Shown here piece by piece: positions 1-11,502 of a stretch of 64,000 nt of DNA. Origin of the DNA: Chrysemys picta bellii (lineage: Eukaryota > Chordata > Testudines > Emydidae); NCBI RefSeq assembly GCF_011386835.1, contig NC_088791.1:52719498-52783497 (forward strand), read 5' to 3'. The translations under genes were made by a program, and so were the position numbers. How positions within the stretch are numbered: position 1 is the stretch's first letter; the number at the start of each line of letters is the position of its first letter. A model generated the notes under the pieces. That model did no database searches. It was not told where the DNA came from and saw only the letters and a list, made by a program, of their open reading frames with translations.

Positions 1-785
1 ATTTCACCACTGTATTAGCATTAGCTGCGGTGAATGTCAGTCTCAGTTAGCAGCTACTAGTCCCAGGGAGCATATTTCATTTCAGAAATACCATGTGTCT
101 GTGTTTCTGAAATTTTTTTTTTAGGGATTTCCAGTTCTTGAGAAATTAAAAAAAAAAAAAAAACTTTTTGTCTGATTGGGATTAAACCAAATTTCAAAAT
201 CTCAAAATTTCTTGCAAATTGAAAAGCCAGAGTTTTGGCAAGTTGTAAACCGGACATTCTATTAGAACATGTTTTATAAAAAGCCATCACTTCATTGTTT
301 CATCAGTGAATCTTATTCTTTCCAGCCTGTGGCCCCAATGATAGAAACATTTGACTTATTCAGAGATGCAAGCTTTCTGCACTTAAAAATCACTGCCTGT
401 CTTTTAAAGGTGAACATTTTCCTTTTATTAATTCCACTTTGCTGTCTCTGGTATAGTTCCTTCCTCTGAATCATTTTCATCAGTATCAGAGAACTTTTCA
501 ATTTTCCTATAGATTTACATCCTTCTGACTGCCATCTCAAACTGCAGAGATGTCTGCTCAATAGTAAAAGTTCACATTCAGAAAAATTTCCTGAAGTCTC
601 AGAGTTTTGAGAGAGATCTTACTAACAAAAGAGTCAGGAAGCAGGTGAGTTCAATTCTATTCTATTCTACATTGCTTTTCATATTGCCTTCATCATTGTA
701 GTATTGGAGTGCTTTCCAGTAATGCATTAAACAACTTATAACATTGCCCTACAGGTTTTTCTGCCTAAGGTAGGAAGTACTAGTA
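1..785. other. No gene recognised
   Basis: AT-rich sequence with a 16-base A run near 148-163. The open frames here are under 85 codons, overlap on both strands and resemble no family I know. No repeat assigned. Confidence 0.6.
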
Positions 786-1161
786 CAAAATTGCAGGGAA
801 AGGGTGAAGTGGGGAAAAGCTGTGGTAAAGCAAATATTGGGACCAGTGACATATTTGTTAGGAGAAGACAATGACAAGATAATGAAGAGGCTCATTAATC
901 AATTATTGCCTGATAAAAACTCAGTAGAGTTTCAGTCTGAGGCCCCCGAAGTTAGTAAAATTGGTTACTGGTTTTGTGGGCTGGAAGAGGAGGAGGAGAA
1001 GGAAGTGGTACCATAAAATGGTAGCTGAGACAAGGAAAACAAAAGTGCTCCTCCTGGGAGTGATCCAAACAGAATCAATTAAGAGCAGGACAAAAAACCT
1101 TTCTCTTCCTGATAAGCACCACCATCCACATCAGAGACTTCCCATAAAGCTAAATGTATGA
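786..1161 (+). pseudogene. Ty3/gypsy-like pol remnant, integrase C-terminus
   Basis: The frame around 804-1016 reads KWGKAVVKQILGPVTYLL and then INQLLP. This matches the GPY/F module (GPVTY, then H/INQLLP) near the C-terminus of vertebrate Ty3/gypsy integrases, a DNA-binding extension that helps target cDNA integration. A different frame (961-1161) carries a basic/proline tail ending PIKLNV before a stop, like gypsy pol ends, so a frameshift lies near 1000. The catalytic integrase core, RT and gag are absent upstream. Immediately downstream are a purine-rich tract and a TG-starting sequence that fits a 3' LTR, in the order expected for the 3' end of an LTR element. This is a dead fragment. 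The family is well supported by motif, the exact clade is not. Confidence 0.6.
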
Positions 1162-1190
1162 CTTATTGTGTTTGTTAATTAAGGAACTTA

Positions 1191-1526
1191 CAGGGGAGGA
1201 GTGTGGTGTATTGAAAACTCTTAAATTTACAAGTTCCCATTGCAGGTTTGTAAGGGGTTTCCTAGTCCTGCTTGAAGGCTAGGAGGATCTGTAGGGAACT
1301 GTGCCATCTGGATCTTTTGTAGTCAGTCTGCAAAGAGCCAGCCTAGATCAAGGTGGATTGAGCTAGGCCCTTTTCCTTAGAAAGCAGCCTGTTTTGTCTC
1401 TCTCTGGTTTTGGTATTTGTGTGTTATGGTTCTGGATTCCAAGAAATAGTGTTAAATTGCAACATTACAGAAAGAGAATTTTATGCTTTTATCTAACTTC
1501 TCTGTGTGCATGCCATGAACATAACA
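1191..1526 (+). mobile_element. Polypurine tract and putative 3' LTR of gypsy remnant
   Basis: A purine tract (CAGGGGAGGAG, 1191-1201) directly precedes TGTGGTGTATTG at 1202. The segment closes with CATAACA at 1526, giving TG...CA ends and about 325 bp. Position just after the pol remnant supports 3' LTR identity. No partner LTR is present to prove it, so the right boundary is inferred. Confidence 0.4.
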
Positions 1527-1878
1527 GTTATGAGCTCAGTTTAGGCCACACTGAGCTGAACATTGCAGTTAAGACATTAAAGTGTAATGCCTGAGAAAAA
1601 CCATGATAGCTGGTGGGGCCTCAGATTCTAGGGCCATGTGATGGGGTCAGAATGTCAGGAGATAAGTCCAGTGTAGAGACGCATACATGGGAGTCATCAG
1701 TGCGGAGGTGATTGTTGAACTTTATATGAGAGGATGAAGGATACCCAAAGATAGGCTGTAGAGGGAATAGAGAAGAAGGACACACATAAAGCCACAAATT
1801 ACTCCAACAGAGACAAGAAGTGAAGGACAGGATGAACTGCCAAGTTTACAATTATAATATAATGCTTTATCTCTGTCA
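1527..1878. other. No gene recognised
   Basis: Unassigned intergenic sequence between the gypsy remnant and the next MITE. Open frames here are short and have no family signature. Confidence 0.5.
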
Positions 1879-2170
1879 GGGTATGTCTACACTGTGATAA
1901 AAAAACAGCAGCACCTCAGTAGGCTGATTTGGGCTCACGGGGCTCAGGCTGCAGGGCTAAAAATTGCAGTGTAGATGTTCAGGCTTAGGCTGGAGACTAG
2001 GCACTGAGACCCTTTTCCCTCAGAGGGCTCAGAGCTCAGGCTTCAGCCCAAGCCCAAGAGTATACATTGCAATTTTATAGCCCCACAGCCCATGCCCCAC
2101 AAGCGTCAGTCAACTGACTCGGCCAGATGCAGCCATGCAGCAAGTCTTTTATCAGAGTGTAGACGAGCCC
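1879..2170. mobile_element. Harbinger-type MITE
   Basis: A non-autonomous element of about 292 bp with terminal inverted repeats. The left end starts GGGTATGTCTACACTGTGAT and the right end, read on the other strand, starts GGGCTCGTCTACACTCTGAT. They agree at about 20 of 24 positions. No coding capacity. The core GTCTACACT is shared with the full Harbinger element at 38-43 kb. A clear 3-bp target duplication is not visible. Confidence 0.6.
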
Positions 2171-2396
2171 ACGGTGGCCTTAATAAATCTACAGCATTAA
2201 TAAGAGTTGCACAACTCTACCCTGGGCAATAAATGTACCCATGAGTTGGTTTGGTGTATGGAGCTTTTACAACTGAGGTGACCATATTTTGTTATAGTTC
2301 TTTTAAGGTCTATAACATTCTGTGAGGTCAGTTAAAGATGGAGATGGTACCCAAGAACAAAGTGGACTGGCTGTAGCTTGTAAATAATGATCCACT

Positions 2397-2656
2397 AACT
2401 TGATTAATTTTAAAAAGAACAGGAGTACTTGTGGCACCTTAGAGACTAACAAATTTATTAGAGCATAAGCTTTCGTGGACTACAGCCCACTTCTTCGGAT
2501 GCATATATATATGCATATGCATCTGAAGAAGTGGGCTGTAGTCCACGAAAGCTTATGCTCTAATAAATTTGTTAGTCTCTAAGGTGCCACAAGTACTCCT
2601 GTTCTTTTTGCGGATACAGACTAACACGGCTGCTACTCTGAAACTTGATTAATTTT
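2397..2656 (-). mobile_element. Fold-back SINE-like retroposon with 15-bp TSD
   Basis: The insert (2412-2641) is bounded by a perfect 15-bp direct repeat AACTTGATTAATTTT (2397-2411, 2642-2656). Two inverted arms of about 95 bp (2412-2507 and 2514-2609) differ at about one position and enclose a short AT/GC-dinucleotide loop. An unpaired head of about 32 bp (2610-2641) lies only at the right end. Its complement contains AGCCGTGTTAGTCTG, a signature shared with 3850-3897 and 59937-59975. A long variable-length duplication is the mark of LINE-type target-primed insertion, not of a cut-and-paste DNA transposon. Strand is given by the head. Confidence 0.75.
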
Positions 2657-3387
2657 GAGTTCTTTTGTTTATTCTTGTGCTCAATTGTTTCTCCACATTA
2701 TTGTTGGAAGTTAAATTAATTGTCGTTCATTAAAAAGGCATGATTAGCTTAATTGCATTTGAAGACATAACAAGAAAATCACTGGTGACAAAGATGGAAT
2801 TGTTTTCTTGGAAACCTTTACAAACAGAAGGACAGGCAGCGTGTCAGAGATTGCTAAACAGGAATTAGTTCAAGAAAATGTTGTAATTTTTTCTTCACAA
2901 CAGCTACCAGAATATGCAAAAGCCTGTTACAGAAAATAAATAGAAATCATGTCAATATAAAGAACTGATAGAGGGCTGCAATATAGTATTATGAACTTCC
3001 CCTTCCCCCACAGCTGAGTGGCAGGTGGAGGTGGCTTGAGAGAAAGCTTGGGGGAATGGAAAATGGGGTGAGGTTGCCTGTCACCAGCACTAGGAGAGGC
3101 AGGTGTTGCTGTGAGAGGACTCTGGCTGCATCAAAGTTTGTTGCATTTTTAGACAATGTGGTTTTGCCTCATTCCTTCAGATGCCCCTGATGTTACAATA
3201 TATAATTTCTGAAGAAACGTTGAAGAAAAAATTCCAATATGAACTCTCTGCAGGTCATGAAAACATGCCACAGACTGCACCGCACGATTCATGGAAGTGG
3301 GATATTAAGTATTGTGGAGAAGGAAGAGCCAATGTACGGCTGGTTAGTGCTCAGACTAGGTGGCCAGCAGCGCTATTGCACGAGAAA
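2657..3387. other. No gene recognised
   Basis: Unassigned. The last part (about 3200-3387) may belong to the decayed gypsy copy that follows but shows no motif I can name. Confidence 0.5.
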
Positions 3388-3591
3388 CATTTTTGCTGCT
3401 CAGATTATGGAAGATAATTTGTCTGAAGAGTTTGTTTTATGGATAATGGTTCACAGTTTGTTTCTAAGGAATTTCAGATTTTCCTTAGGAAAAAAATCTG
3501 TAAAATTCACTAGATGAGGTATTACCCAGTTTCAAGTGGGTTTGCAAAACATTTTGTGCAGACACTTGTATGCGAACTAGAGAAAAAAAAA
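3388..3591 (+). pseudogene. Ty3/gypsy-like integrase core remnant
   Basis: One frame ends in NIFAAQIMEDNLSEEFV. After a frameshift near 3437 the next frame reads MDNGSQFVSKEFQIFL. Together these align with the retroelement integrase core around its second catalytic aspartate (consensus DNGPQFxSxEF). An in-frame TAG at 3511-3513 follows, then a stretch like the YHP-x-SNG-x-AERFVQT block of gypsy integrases (here YYPVSSGFAKHFVQT). So there is one frameshift and one stop, and the first catalytic D and the final E region are not recognisable. The element's ends are not seen. It is distinct from the 786-1161 remnant, since the order on the strand is wrong for a single copy. The fold-back retroposon at 3645 lies just downstream. 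Confidence 0.65.
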
Positions 3592-3644
3592 TAGGATAAG
3601 CCCTGAAACATTGTATTGTAAATATTCTTTTATTGGATAGATCA

Positions 3645-3912
3645 ACACCACAGACCACTGAGGGTCCTGTGGCACCTTTAAGACTAACAGAAGTATTGGG
3701 AGCATAAACTTTCATGGGTAAGAACCTCACTTCTTCAGATGCAAGACGCTTAGATTAAGACGCTTGCATCTGAAGAAGTGAGGTTCTTACCCACGAAAGC
3801 TTATGCTCCCAATACTTCTGTTAGTCTTAAAGGTGCCACAGGACCCTCTGTGACTTTTTACAGATTCAGACTAACACGGCTACCCCTCTGATACTTGACA
3901 CCACAGACCACT
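3645..3912 (-). mobile_element. Second fold-back SINE-like retroposon with 15-bp TSD
   Basis: The insert 3660-3897 is flanked by perfect 15-bp repeats ACACCACAGACCACT (3645-3659, 3898-3912). Arms of about 86 bp (3660-3745 and 3763-3849) differ at about two positions, one an apparent CpG decay (CATGGG versus CGTGGG). The loop is about 17 bp. The right end has an unpaired head of about 48 bp ending in complementary AGCCGTGTTAGTCTG and CTGATAC. The arms carry subfamily-specific bases (CAGGACCCTC, CCCAATACTTC) that differ from the 2.4-kb copy, so the two palindromes formed separately. Confidence 0.75.
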
Positions 3913-5940
3913 ACACAGCAAACTCCAGCAAAGATATTTCTTAAACATCAATTAAGAATATTTGACCTGTTTAGATCACTGAAGCAAAGAACTAAATGAA
4001 AACATCAGTGTAAAACACCAGCATCTATGCCTCATATATTTTTTTAAGCAACCCAAAGCAAAAGACAGCAATTTTAGAATCAAATTCATTCAAATATAGT
4101 ACAGAAGAAACCCCACTGTTGTACCAACTGTGCTTCTTTGTCAGGTCCATTTCCTCACACTGACCCATCCCATGAAGGAGATGCTGTCACAAGGCAGGAT
4201 ATGAGAAGGAAAGCCAAATGGATGTGTGTCAGGCCCTTGTTTAATGCTGCTTTTCATAGGTGCAGAATGCTAATGATATAGCATTTGTGTGCTCTGGATG
4301 GCAGCAGATGAGCTTAATGAACTGGACTTAACCATCCTTCTTTCCCAACAAACAATGCCCTCAGTTATGCCATTGCACCCTGTTAACACCTATGGGATTT
4401 CATGGGGTAGAAATTGTTGCATTGCTGCACAAGAACTAGATGTTGGATATTTGAGAGGAAGATGTAGATCATGCATCAGCCACTCTTGGAGAAGATACCA
4501 GACAAGATGGACAATTGCTCTGCTGTGGTATGGCAGTAGTTACATATGTATTTACGGCAGGACATATTTCCATTTTATACAAATAAAATTATTTTTCACC
4601 TATTTACACCATCACTAACAACTTCCCCAGGGGAGAGGATGAGTCAATGAAAAGCATGAAAAGCATGACAACATGCACAGAGAGTGAAGAATTTTTAAAT
4701 ATAAAAATCCTGGTACATCAATTATACATTAAAGTGCATTCTTGGGGGGAAATAAATTTGGGAGGGAAAAATGGGCGGAAGTCTTCTTTTGACTACACTG
4801 CTTAAATCTAGAGTAAAATTTGCTGAATTTACTTTAATATGTGACAAGTGTAACAGAGATCAGAATTTAGGGGCAAATTCTGGAGAAAGGAAGAAAATGA
4901 GAAGTGTCTTAGGAAAAAGAGAATGAAAAAATCACACAGAGTACACCTGGATTAGAGCCACTTAAGACAACAAAAGCATTTCTGATGACAAAAGAGAATA
5001 TAGAGGTTATTGAAAATCCCATTGTAAATCCATGCTCTACAATGAAACCAGGTATTTTGGCAAGAAAACCCTCTATAAATACTCTATTCTTAGTATAATA
5101 GGAATTTCAGTGAAACACCCTATTATATCCAGCATGGATGAATTTTTTGGATGATAGGGTCATCTAGGGACGGGAATCATAAATTCCTTTGTGTTCTGCA
5201 TAATGACAAGCATACTGTTGGTGCTCAACAAATAAACAATTGATGATAAAAATATACTATTAAACAGATCTTAGTAATTATTGACCCTCTGTAATCAAAT
5301 TTCATTGGGTACCACATATCCACAAAACCATCCCTTTGCTTAACAAGAAGCTTGAACATCCCCTTCAGTGGGAATTCTGTGGAAAGGGGCTAAGAAAGAG
5401 AGAATCTTAGCAAAGCTTTCCTCACATATGAAACAAGTGAGAATCATAAACATCCAAAGAATAGATGGGGAAGAGAGAGAGGGACAAAAGAGCAATGATA
5501 AATTCAGTTCAGTGAGGCATGTACTCATCTCAACTTTATAAGTTGTTATATTCTCCCCTCTCAGTTCTCAAGGTGGCAGAAGTGAATCTTCAGAAAGGAT
5601 CTGAATGAGGCAAATAAAGTGACTTGCTAAACAGAATATGGAGGGCTTTCCAATCACAAATGGTAGCTGTGGAGAAATCACAAAGATGCTTGTAGGAAAA
5701 GAAGACAAATAAGTGTGTTTGTTTGTAAACATTTTAAATATGGTCACATTTTAAATAATATTTTTGTACTGTAATTATTTAAACCCTGATTTTTTTTGGA
5801 GATGTATTTGTGCAGGGAGAAATATTATAATATTTAAAGTGCACATGACAATATTGTACTTATGGAATTGGAGGCACAGATATTTATGCCTGAAAAATGG
5901 GCCACTTTCACAGATGAAAGGTGTTAGCCAAGGCAGTAGA
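3913..5940. other. No gene recognised
   Basis: AT-rich sequence. The longest open frame (4289-4618 +, 109 codons) has no recognisable domain, no splice context and no family resemblance, and is not called. Confidence 0.6.
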
Positions 5941-6062
5941 GTAGAACCTCAGAGTTACAAACACCAGAGCTACGAACTGACCAGTCAACCACACACCTCA
6001 TTTGGAACCAGAAGTACACAATCAGTCAGCAACAGAGACAAAAAAAAAAAAAAAAAAAAGCC
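5941..6062 (+). repeat. Interspersed repeat with internal A-rich tract
   Basis: Sequence around 5945-6040 (ACGAACTGACCAGTCAACCA, TCATTTGGAACC) resembles a turtle interspersed repeat I know only by appearance. It is followed by about 19 A residues (6041-6059). Ends and class are not determined. Confidence 0.35.
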
Positions 6063-6484
6063 AGAGCCGGCCCTGACTGTGATATCTCTTTTGGAAGCAT
6101 AATTTTTAATGCTTTTTGTTAATTGGTTTATAGAAATCCTACTCATATGTCCAAAGCAATACATTTTAAGCCAAATTTTCATTCCATTTGTAAGAAGTGA
6201 AATTATGTTTATAATCAAAAGGAAAAGCAACATAGGGTCAAAATCACTCCTAATTCAACTCCACTAAAGTTAACAAATTGTTTTTCCTATGATGAAATAC
6301 TATAAACATATATAACAAAGTGCTTATATTTCAGGAGAAATACCTTTAATCACTCATTTTACCTTCTGTTATTCTTTCAGGAATTTGGATTACAAGGCTT
6401 AGAAGAAAATATCCTAGATGGGTAAAGTGATAGACTCACTAGAATAGAATATTAGAAGTTAACTCTAAAATAGAATATATACTC
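6063..6484. other. No gene recognised
   Basis: Unassigned AT-rich sequence between the A-rich repeat and the MITE. Confidence 0.5.
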
Positions 6485-6487
6485 TAA

Positions 6488-6783
6488 GGCCTGGTCCACA
6501 CTAACCCCCCATTTTGAACTAAGGTACGCAAATTCAGCTATGTTAATAACGTAGCTGAATTCGAAGTACCTTAGTTCGAACTTACTGCGGGTCCAGACGT
6601 GGCAGGCAGGCTCCCCCATCGATGCCGCATACTCCTCTCACTGAGCTGGAGTACCAGCGTCGACGGCGAGCACTTCCGGGATAGATCCGGGATCGGTTTA
6701 TCGCGTCTAGACAAGACGCGATAAATCGATCCCAGAAGATCGATTGCTTACCGCCGGACCCGGAGGTAAGTGTAGACCTACCC
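6488..6783. mobile_element. Harbinger-type MITE, GC-rich interior
   Basis: About 296 bp. The left end GGCCTGGTCCACACT and the right end complement GGGTAGGTCTACACT form imperfect terminal inverted repeats. TAA precedes the left end and AAA follows the right end, a possibly decayed TWA duplication. The interior holds a palindrome around CGCGATAAA/TTTATCGCG (6698-6728) and a second inverted pair (GAACTAAGGTAC and GTACCTTAGTTC, 6516-6581). No coding capacity. Confidence 0.6.
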
Positions 6784-6786
6784 AAA

Positions 6787-9700
6787 GTTAATACTGTGCT
6801 GAACATGTCTGTTGCCAGAAAGTTTATATATGATGTTTTGCCTTTATGGTAAAGCATAGCTCTTGTGTATGTCATAAGATTTATAAAGACATGTTATAGT
6901 ATACCTGCTGAATGTATCTGTAACCCTTCTGCCAGCTGCTGTCCTCAGCAAGAAGGGCCCAGTTTAATATCTTGCAGTTCCTCTTAACATTACAAAACAG
7001 AACTGGCTTGAGCCGCCACCCAGAAATCTGAGAAAATTAAACACCACCACTGTGTACCTCTAGAAGGCAATATTTTCCCATTCGCGAGTACTGAGTCTGT
7101 GTATATCAAAAGAAAGCTTTTATTAAAAGGGAGAGGGAGGTCAGAATTAATTGGAGAAAACACCACATCAATGATTCAAAAATATGTAAACATAAGTAAT
7201 ATGTAAATCTGCAGTATCTTGGGCAGTATTCCTTTTCCTCATTTTTTCACCCTGCAGTGTGAAAGTCTGATGGACAAATGTCCCTTTAACATGACGCTGT
7301 CCTTTCCCTCCACTGCACCCCACTCACAGTTAGTTGTCAAAAGTCAGCAAAGTCCCAGAATTCAGAGATTCGTTCTGTTCCCTTCTCACCCCAGAACGGG
7401 GGTGGATGTCCAGCATTGCCGATGCTGCTGCTTATTGCTGTCACTGTTGTCTCTGAGTCTGGTTGGCACTCGCTGCTGCCCCTACCTCTAGCTGCCAGGC
7501 TGTGTTCTGAGGTTCCACCACTTAACCCAGTTCTTAGTGATTTCAGTTCTCAGCGATTTCCTGGATAGTGTGGAACCTCACTACTGCTGCATCCTCTGTG
7601 TTGTCTTTCATTGCAACGTTGTCCCCACACCAGGTCTAAGGTTCAGTCCTCTAGACTTGCTCCTCACTAACTTCCCCACTAGCCCTAGTGATCACTGAGC
7701 AGAAACAAGGATTCTAAATTGACTTTGATCAGCTCCAGCTTTAAACACCGGGGGTGCGGAGTGGGGAAATCAAACGATATCTAGGACTCTTTAAACAAAG
7801 TCCACACCACCAGTCAGAACACCAGTCCTCACCTACCCCCTTTCTGACTTTCACTTAGTACAACTTAGTGAATGAGGCCACACTTAGGGAATATTGAGTA
7901 CAGTTCTGCTGTTCTTTAATAATATAGTAAGGATAATAGCATTTCATTACTCCAGCATTGATTATTTAAGTGAATTTTAACCAAAACCAGCCAAAACTGA
8001 TCACTTTAGCAAGCCAGGTCTGTCTGGTGAGCACCTAGGTAAAATAGGTGTGTCCATGGAAATGCAGTCTTCTCCAGAGATCTTTTCCCACTGTTCATTA
8101 ACATATCGCAGGGGAGAGCTCATTCAGACTTTGGATTATATGTGCACTTGCCCACAAAGGATATTTCTTGCTGGTCTTTGCAATTACTGCTCTAAATCCA
8201 AATTGCAAAACGAATCGTAGAACTTAAAATGAATGACTGAAGACATCTATGATTATAGACTTTGTTACTCGTAACCTTATTTTTTTAAATTGGTATCTTT
8301 GCATCTCATTGCCCCTATGTATACAAATAAAAGCATATTTTTAGTCAAAGTTTCCATTCATTTTAACTTCTTCTGGGTAGAATGGAAGCTATCTACACAG
8401 TAGTTTAATGAAAATTACTGTTGTGTGACGATACTTATAGTTCCACTAATTCTCTATTCATTTTTGAGTATGTCAAACATGAGTGTGTATACTTATATTC
8501 ATTCTGAAAATGTTACATGGATCATATTACATGCATGATAGTCTGTGCGTATACTTGCATGCAAAGAATCCAGGCATGCATATATTGATTTCAGTAGGAT
8601 TTGTAGGTACAAACAATGTAGCTTTGGATGAAGGTTTTACATTTACCATATTGAAAATCTTACTGAAAATTGACAATTTAGTCCATTATGACTAAATTTA
8701 AAAAGCAAAAAACAAGATCCAGTGTTGCTAGCTTAGCTTGTTTTCATTCTCTTCTAAAGATGTGAAACACCAAGTATGTGAAAAGCACTGTTTTATGCTA
8801 AATGAAATAACATCATACTAGGAAACAAGTTAAAAATAGGCAGCTCATAAGTGAAAAATGATGATAAGCATAAAGTAAACAGAGCAAAACATTGTGTTCC
8901 AGTCTTAGTGGAAAATATTTTTTTTGTTTCAGATTTAGCTACCCTTGGTAAAATATGACTGTAAATGTTAAGAGTGTCCTTTCTTATACTAAATAACACT
9001 ATATATTAGATTCAGTATTTTGTTTCCCAAATCCTAAGTATAAAAAATTTATAACTGCACACCATTCCTAGAAAATGTAATTACATTTTTATTATGATCA
9101 TATAGTACCCTGCCAGACTGTGAAGTTCATGGACTGTGTCTTCGTTCTTGAGTTACAAAAAGGTATTGATGTTAGTTTATTCTAATACAAATCTACTTGA
9201 TGTGACTTCTCCTATTGAGGTTATCTCCAAAGACACATAGGTGAAATGCACTGACTTGATATCAAACAATGCAAGGCCAATTCAAAATACAAGGAATAGA
9301 AAGCTACCTCTGAAAGATATTCACAAGCCTCTTTCTTCAGTTTGAAGAGAAGAGTAAACAGTATATTTTACTTTTAGAAAGAAAGGCAAATGCAACTCTA
9401 ATCCCCCACTTTTTTCATAAAAGTCCAATTACTTTTCAATGATGACACTGGTTAGTCTCATAAGCATAGGTGAGAGGTTGCAAGCTGGTGATACCACATT
9501 TTATCACCATGAAAAAATAAATCAGTTATCATGTAGCAAAAGCAAAATTAGTTAGTGCTATCATACTTCCTGTCTGTCCCTGAGTGTGCATTTATATGAT
9601 CACATGTTCTGGAATTGTATGACTCTATGCCTATCTACACAGAGAAAATCAAAGAAGATGTGGTATAAAGATTTTATTGGCCCTCGTTTGAGATGGCCAC

Positions 9701-10271
9701 ACTAGTCACAAGTGGTAAAACAGGGGCTTTATTCTCAGACTTCAATGGAACACACAGTACACTTGCTTTTAACCCTGGCAGGCCCCAGATTATAAAACAT
9801 TGTGAAATTTTTATATCTAGAAAGCTATCTGAGGTCATTACTGGAGTTGTTTTCAATGGATCAGTTATGATGTGTCTCTACTGTTGCACCCTGGCAGCTG
9901 AATTGCAGCTTCACTGACATTTTTACAAGCTCTAAACAAATTATATATTTTTTCTGTAAAATTATGTCAGAGTACATGATGGTGTGGTATAAAGGTATTC
10001 TTGGCAGTCATGTGGATTGGTTTGTATAACAGCAGGCTTGTGCACAGTGAGGGTGGAAGGACCATTTCCCCAGATGCTTCCTAATATCTTTGGGGCACTA
10101 TATGCCCTGAGAAAAGCATGGAGGGAACAGACCCTATATTTACTTGATTACAAGGAGTACAATTGTGCTTTGATCCTTACATGGGCCACACAAGTTATAG
10201 GAATGTCACTGCACAGCTGTGAAAATGCCAGACATGAGCTGATCCTCAATGGATTACCAATGCCAGGGCAA
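6787..10271. other. No gene recognised
   Basis: Mostly AT-rich. Part of 7215-7860 is more C/T-rich and could be an old LTR-type repeat, but I see no diagnostic ends. The open frames (for example 7219-7491 + and 9674-9917 on both strands) lack supporting features. Confidence 0.55.
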
Positions 10272-10294
10272 AACAACAACAACAACAACAACAA
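10272..10294 (+). repeat. (AAC)n microsatellite
   Basis: About eight AAC/CAA units in a row. Confidence 0.9.
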
Positions 10295-11256
10295 AGAACA
10301 GCCCGCTCCATAAACCATTATAAGTGGGTTTGGAAGGATTTGATTTTTATTGGTAAATGACGATAAATGGTGATGTCACTGTACAAACACAAACCAACTA
10401 AAATATTTCCACTGATACGCATCGAAATTTAGAGATACAGAAAATAGGAAAAATGCTGCTTGAGAACTTAATGGAGTTTGATTTAAGGATATTTACTTGT
10501 ACATTTTGCCATGTGATGTTGACAATTTGTGTTTTTATGGTTATAAAGCTTTAACTTTTTGAATCCCAACATCTACTTCTTTAAATAATTATTGTCTGAT
10601 ACCCCAATAATTTGTGCAACTTTGAAAATTTAAATAGATAAAAATCCAAAACATTTTAAAAATAAACATCAGTATTATCCAACAAAATTGAAAATAAATC
10701 AAATTCTGACAAGCCTATTTATAAGACATATCATAGCCCAACCCATCAACCTTCCCCCACTCCAAAGGCCCAAGAGCAATAATGGGGTTTGCATCCTGTC
10801 CTGAAGGTTAAAAAACCCAAGCTCTCTTGGACCAAGGCTTCAAGCAGGAACCAAAGTGGATAGTCCCAGAGATAACACATGACAAGTGTCCCACCTGGCT
10901 TCTATATCAAGAATGGTCTAGATTAAAAGATTCTACTGTCCTGAGCATTGGCAGTACAACATGGGGAGAGAGGTGCATAGTGAGAACATATACTGAATAT
11001 CTCATAGAAATAACCTTTCATAAAAGTAAGATCTGATTTTCTTTTTAAAACATATAGGACTATTTTTGATATCACTTTCCTTGTAAAACCAGGCTCCCTT
11101 AATTAGCAAGAGTCCAGCTGTACAGGTCTCAAAGAGGCTAGAATATATATATATAAAATCTTTGGATGGCTCAGTGTAAGCCATGGATACATCTAAGGGT
11201 AGAGTTTGACTCCTAAATTCAGTCATACTGAACAAATTGTAATAGAGACCACTGAA
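10295..11256. other. No gene recognised
   Basis: Unassigned. Contains a short (AT)n run near 11145-11156. Confidence 0.55.
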
Positions 11257-11312
11257 TATACTTACCTATGTCCAGGAGCTCTTTTATACTTACCTATGTC
11301 CAGGAGCTCTTT
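11257..11312. repeat. Perfect tandem duplication, 28 bp x 2
   Basis: The 28-bp unit beginning TATACTTACCTATGTCCAGG is present twice head-to-tail without mismatch (11257-11284 and 11285-11312), so it is probably recent. Confidence 0.9.
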
Positions 11313-11502
11313 TAACCATATGATGAATAAAACTGTAGTAGTTCTTGCAGGATTAGATGCTTCTTTTAACCCTGCCTGAAACCAGAAAGTGAAGAGGCAA
11401 ATGTTTAACTGACACTTTTGAAATCTCAAAGTGGCAAGTTCAGTTTTAACTGTAGGCAAAATGTTTGATTCAATTCTTACATAATCCAAACTGGTTTATA
11501 CA

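Noticed and set aside
2412..2641. Cut-and-paste foldback DNA transposon
   Set aside because: The 15-bp target duplication and the unpaired head at only one end do not fit DNA transposons such as hAT (8 bp) or Harbinger (3 bp).
4289..4618. 109-codon frame
   Set aside because: No recognisable motif, and the composition looks like translated noncoding DNA.
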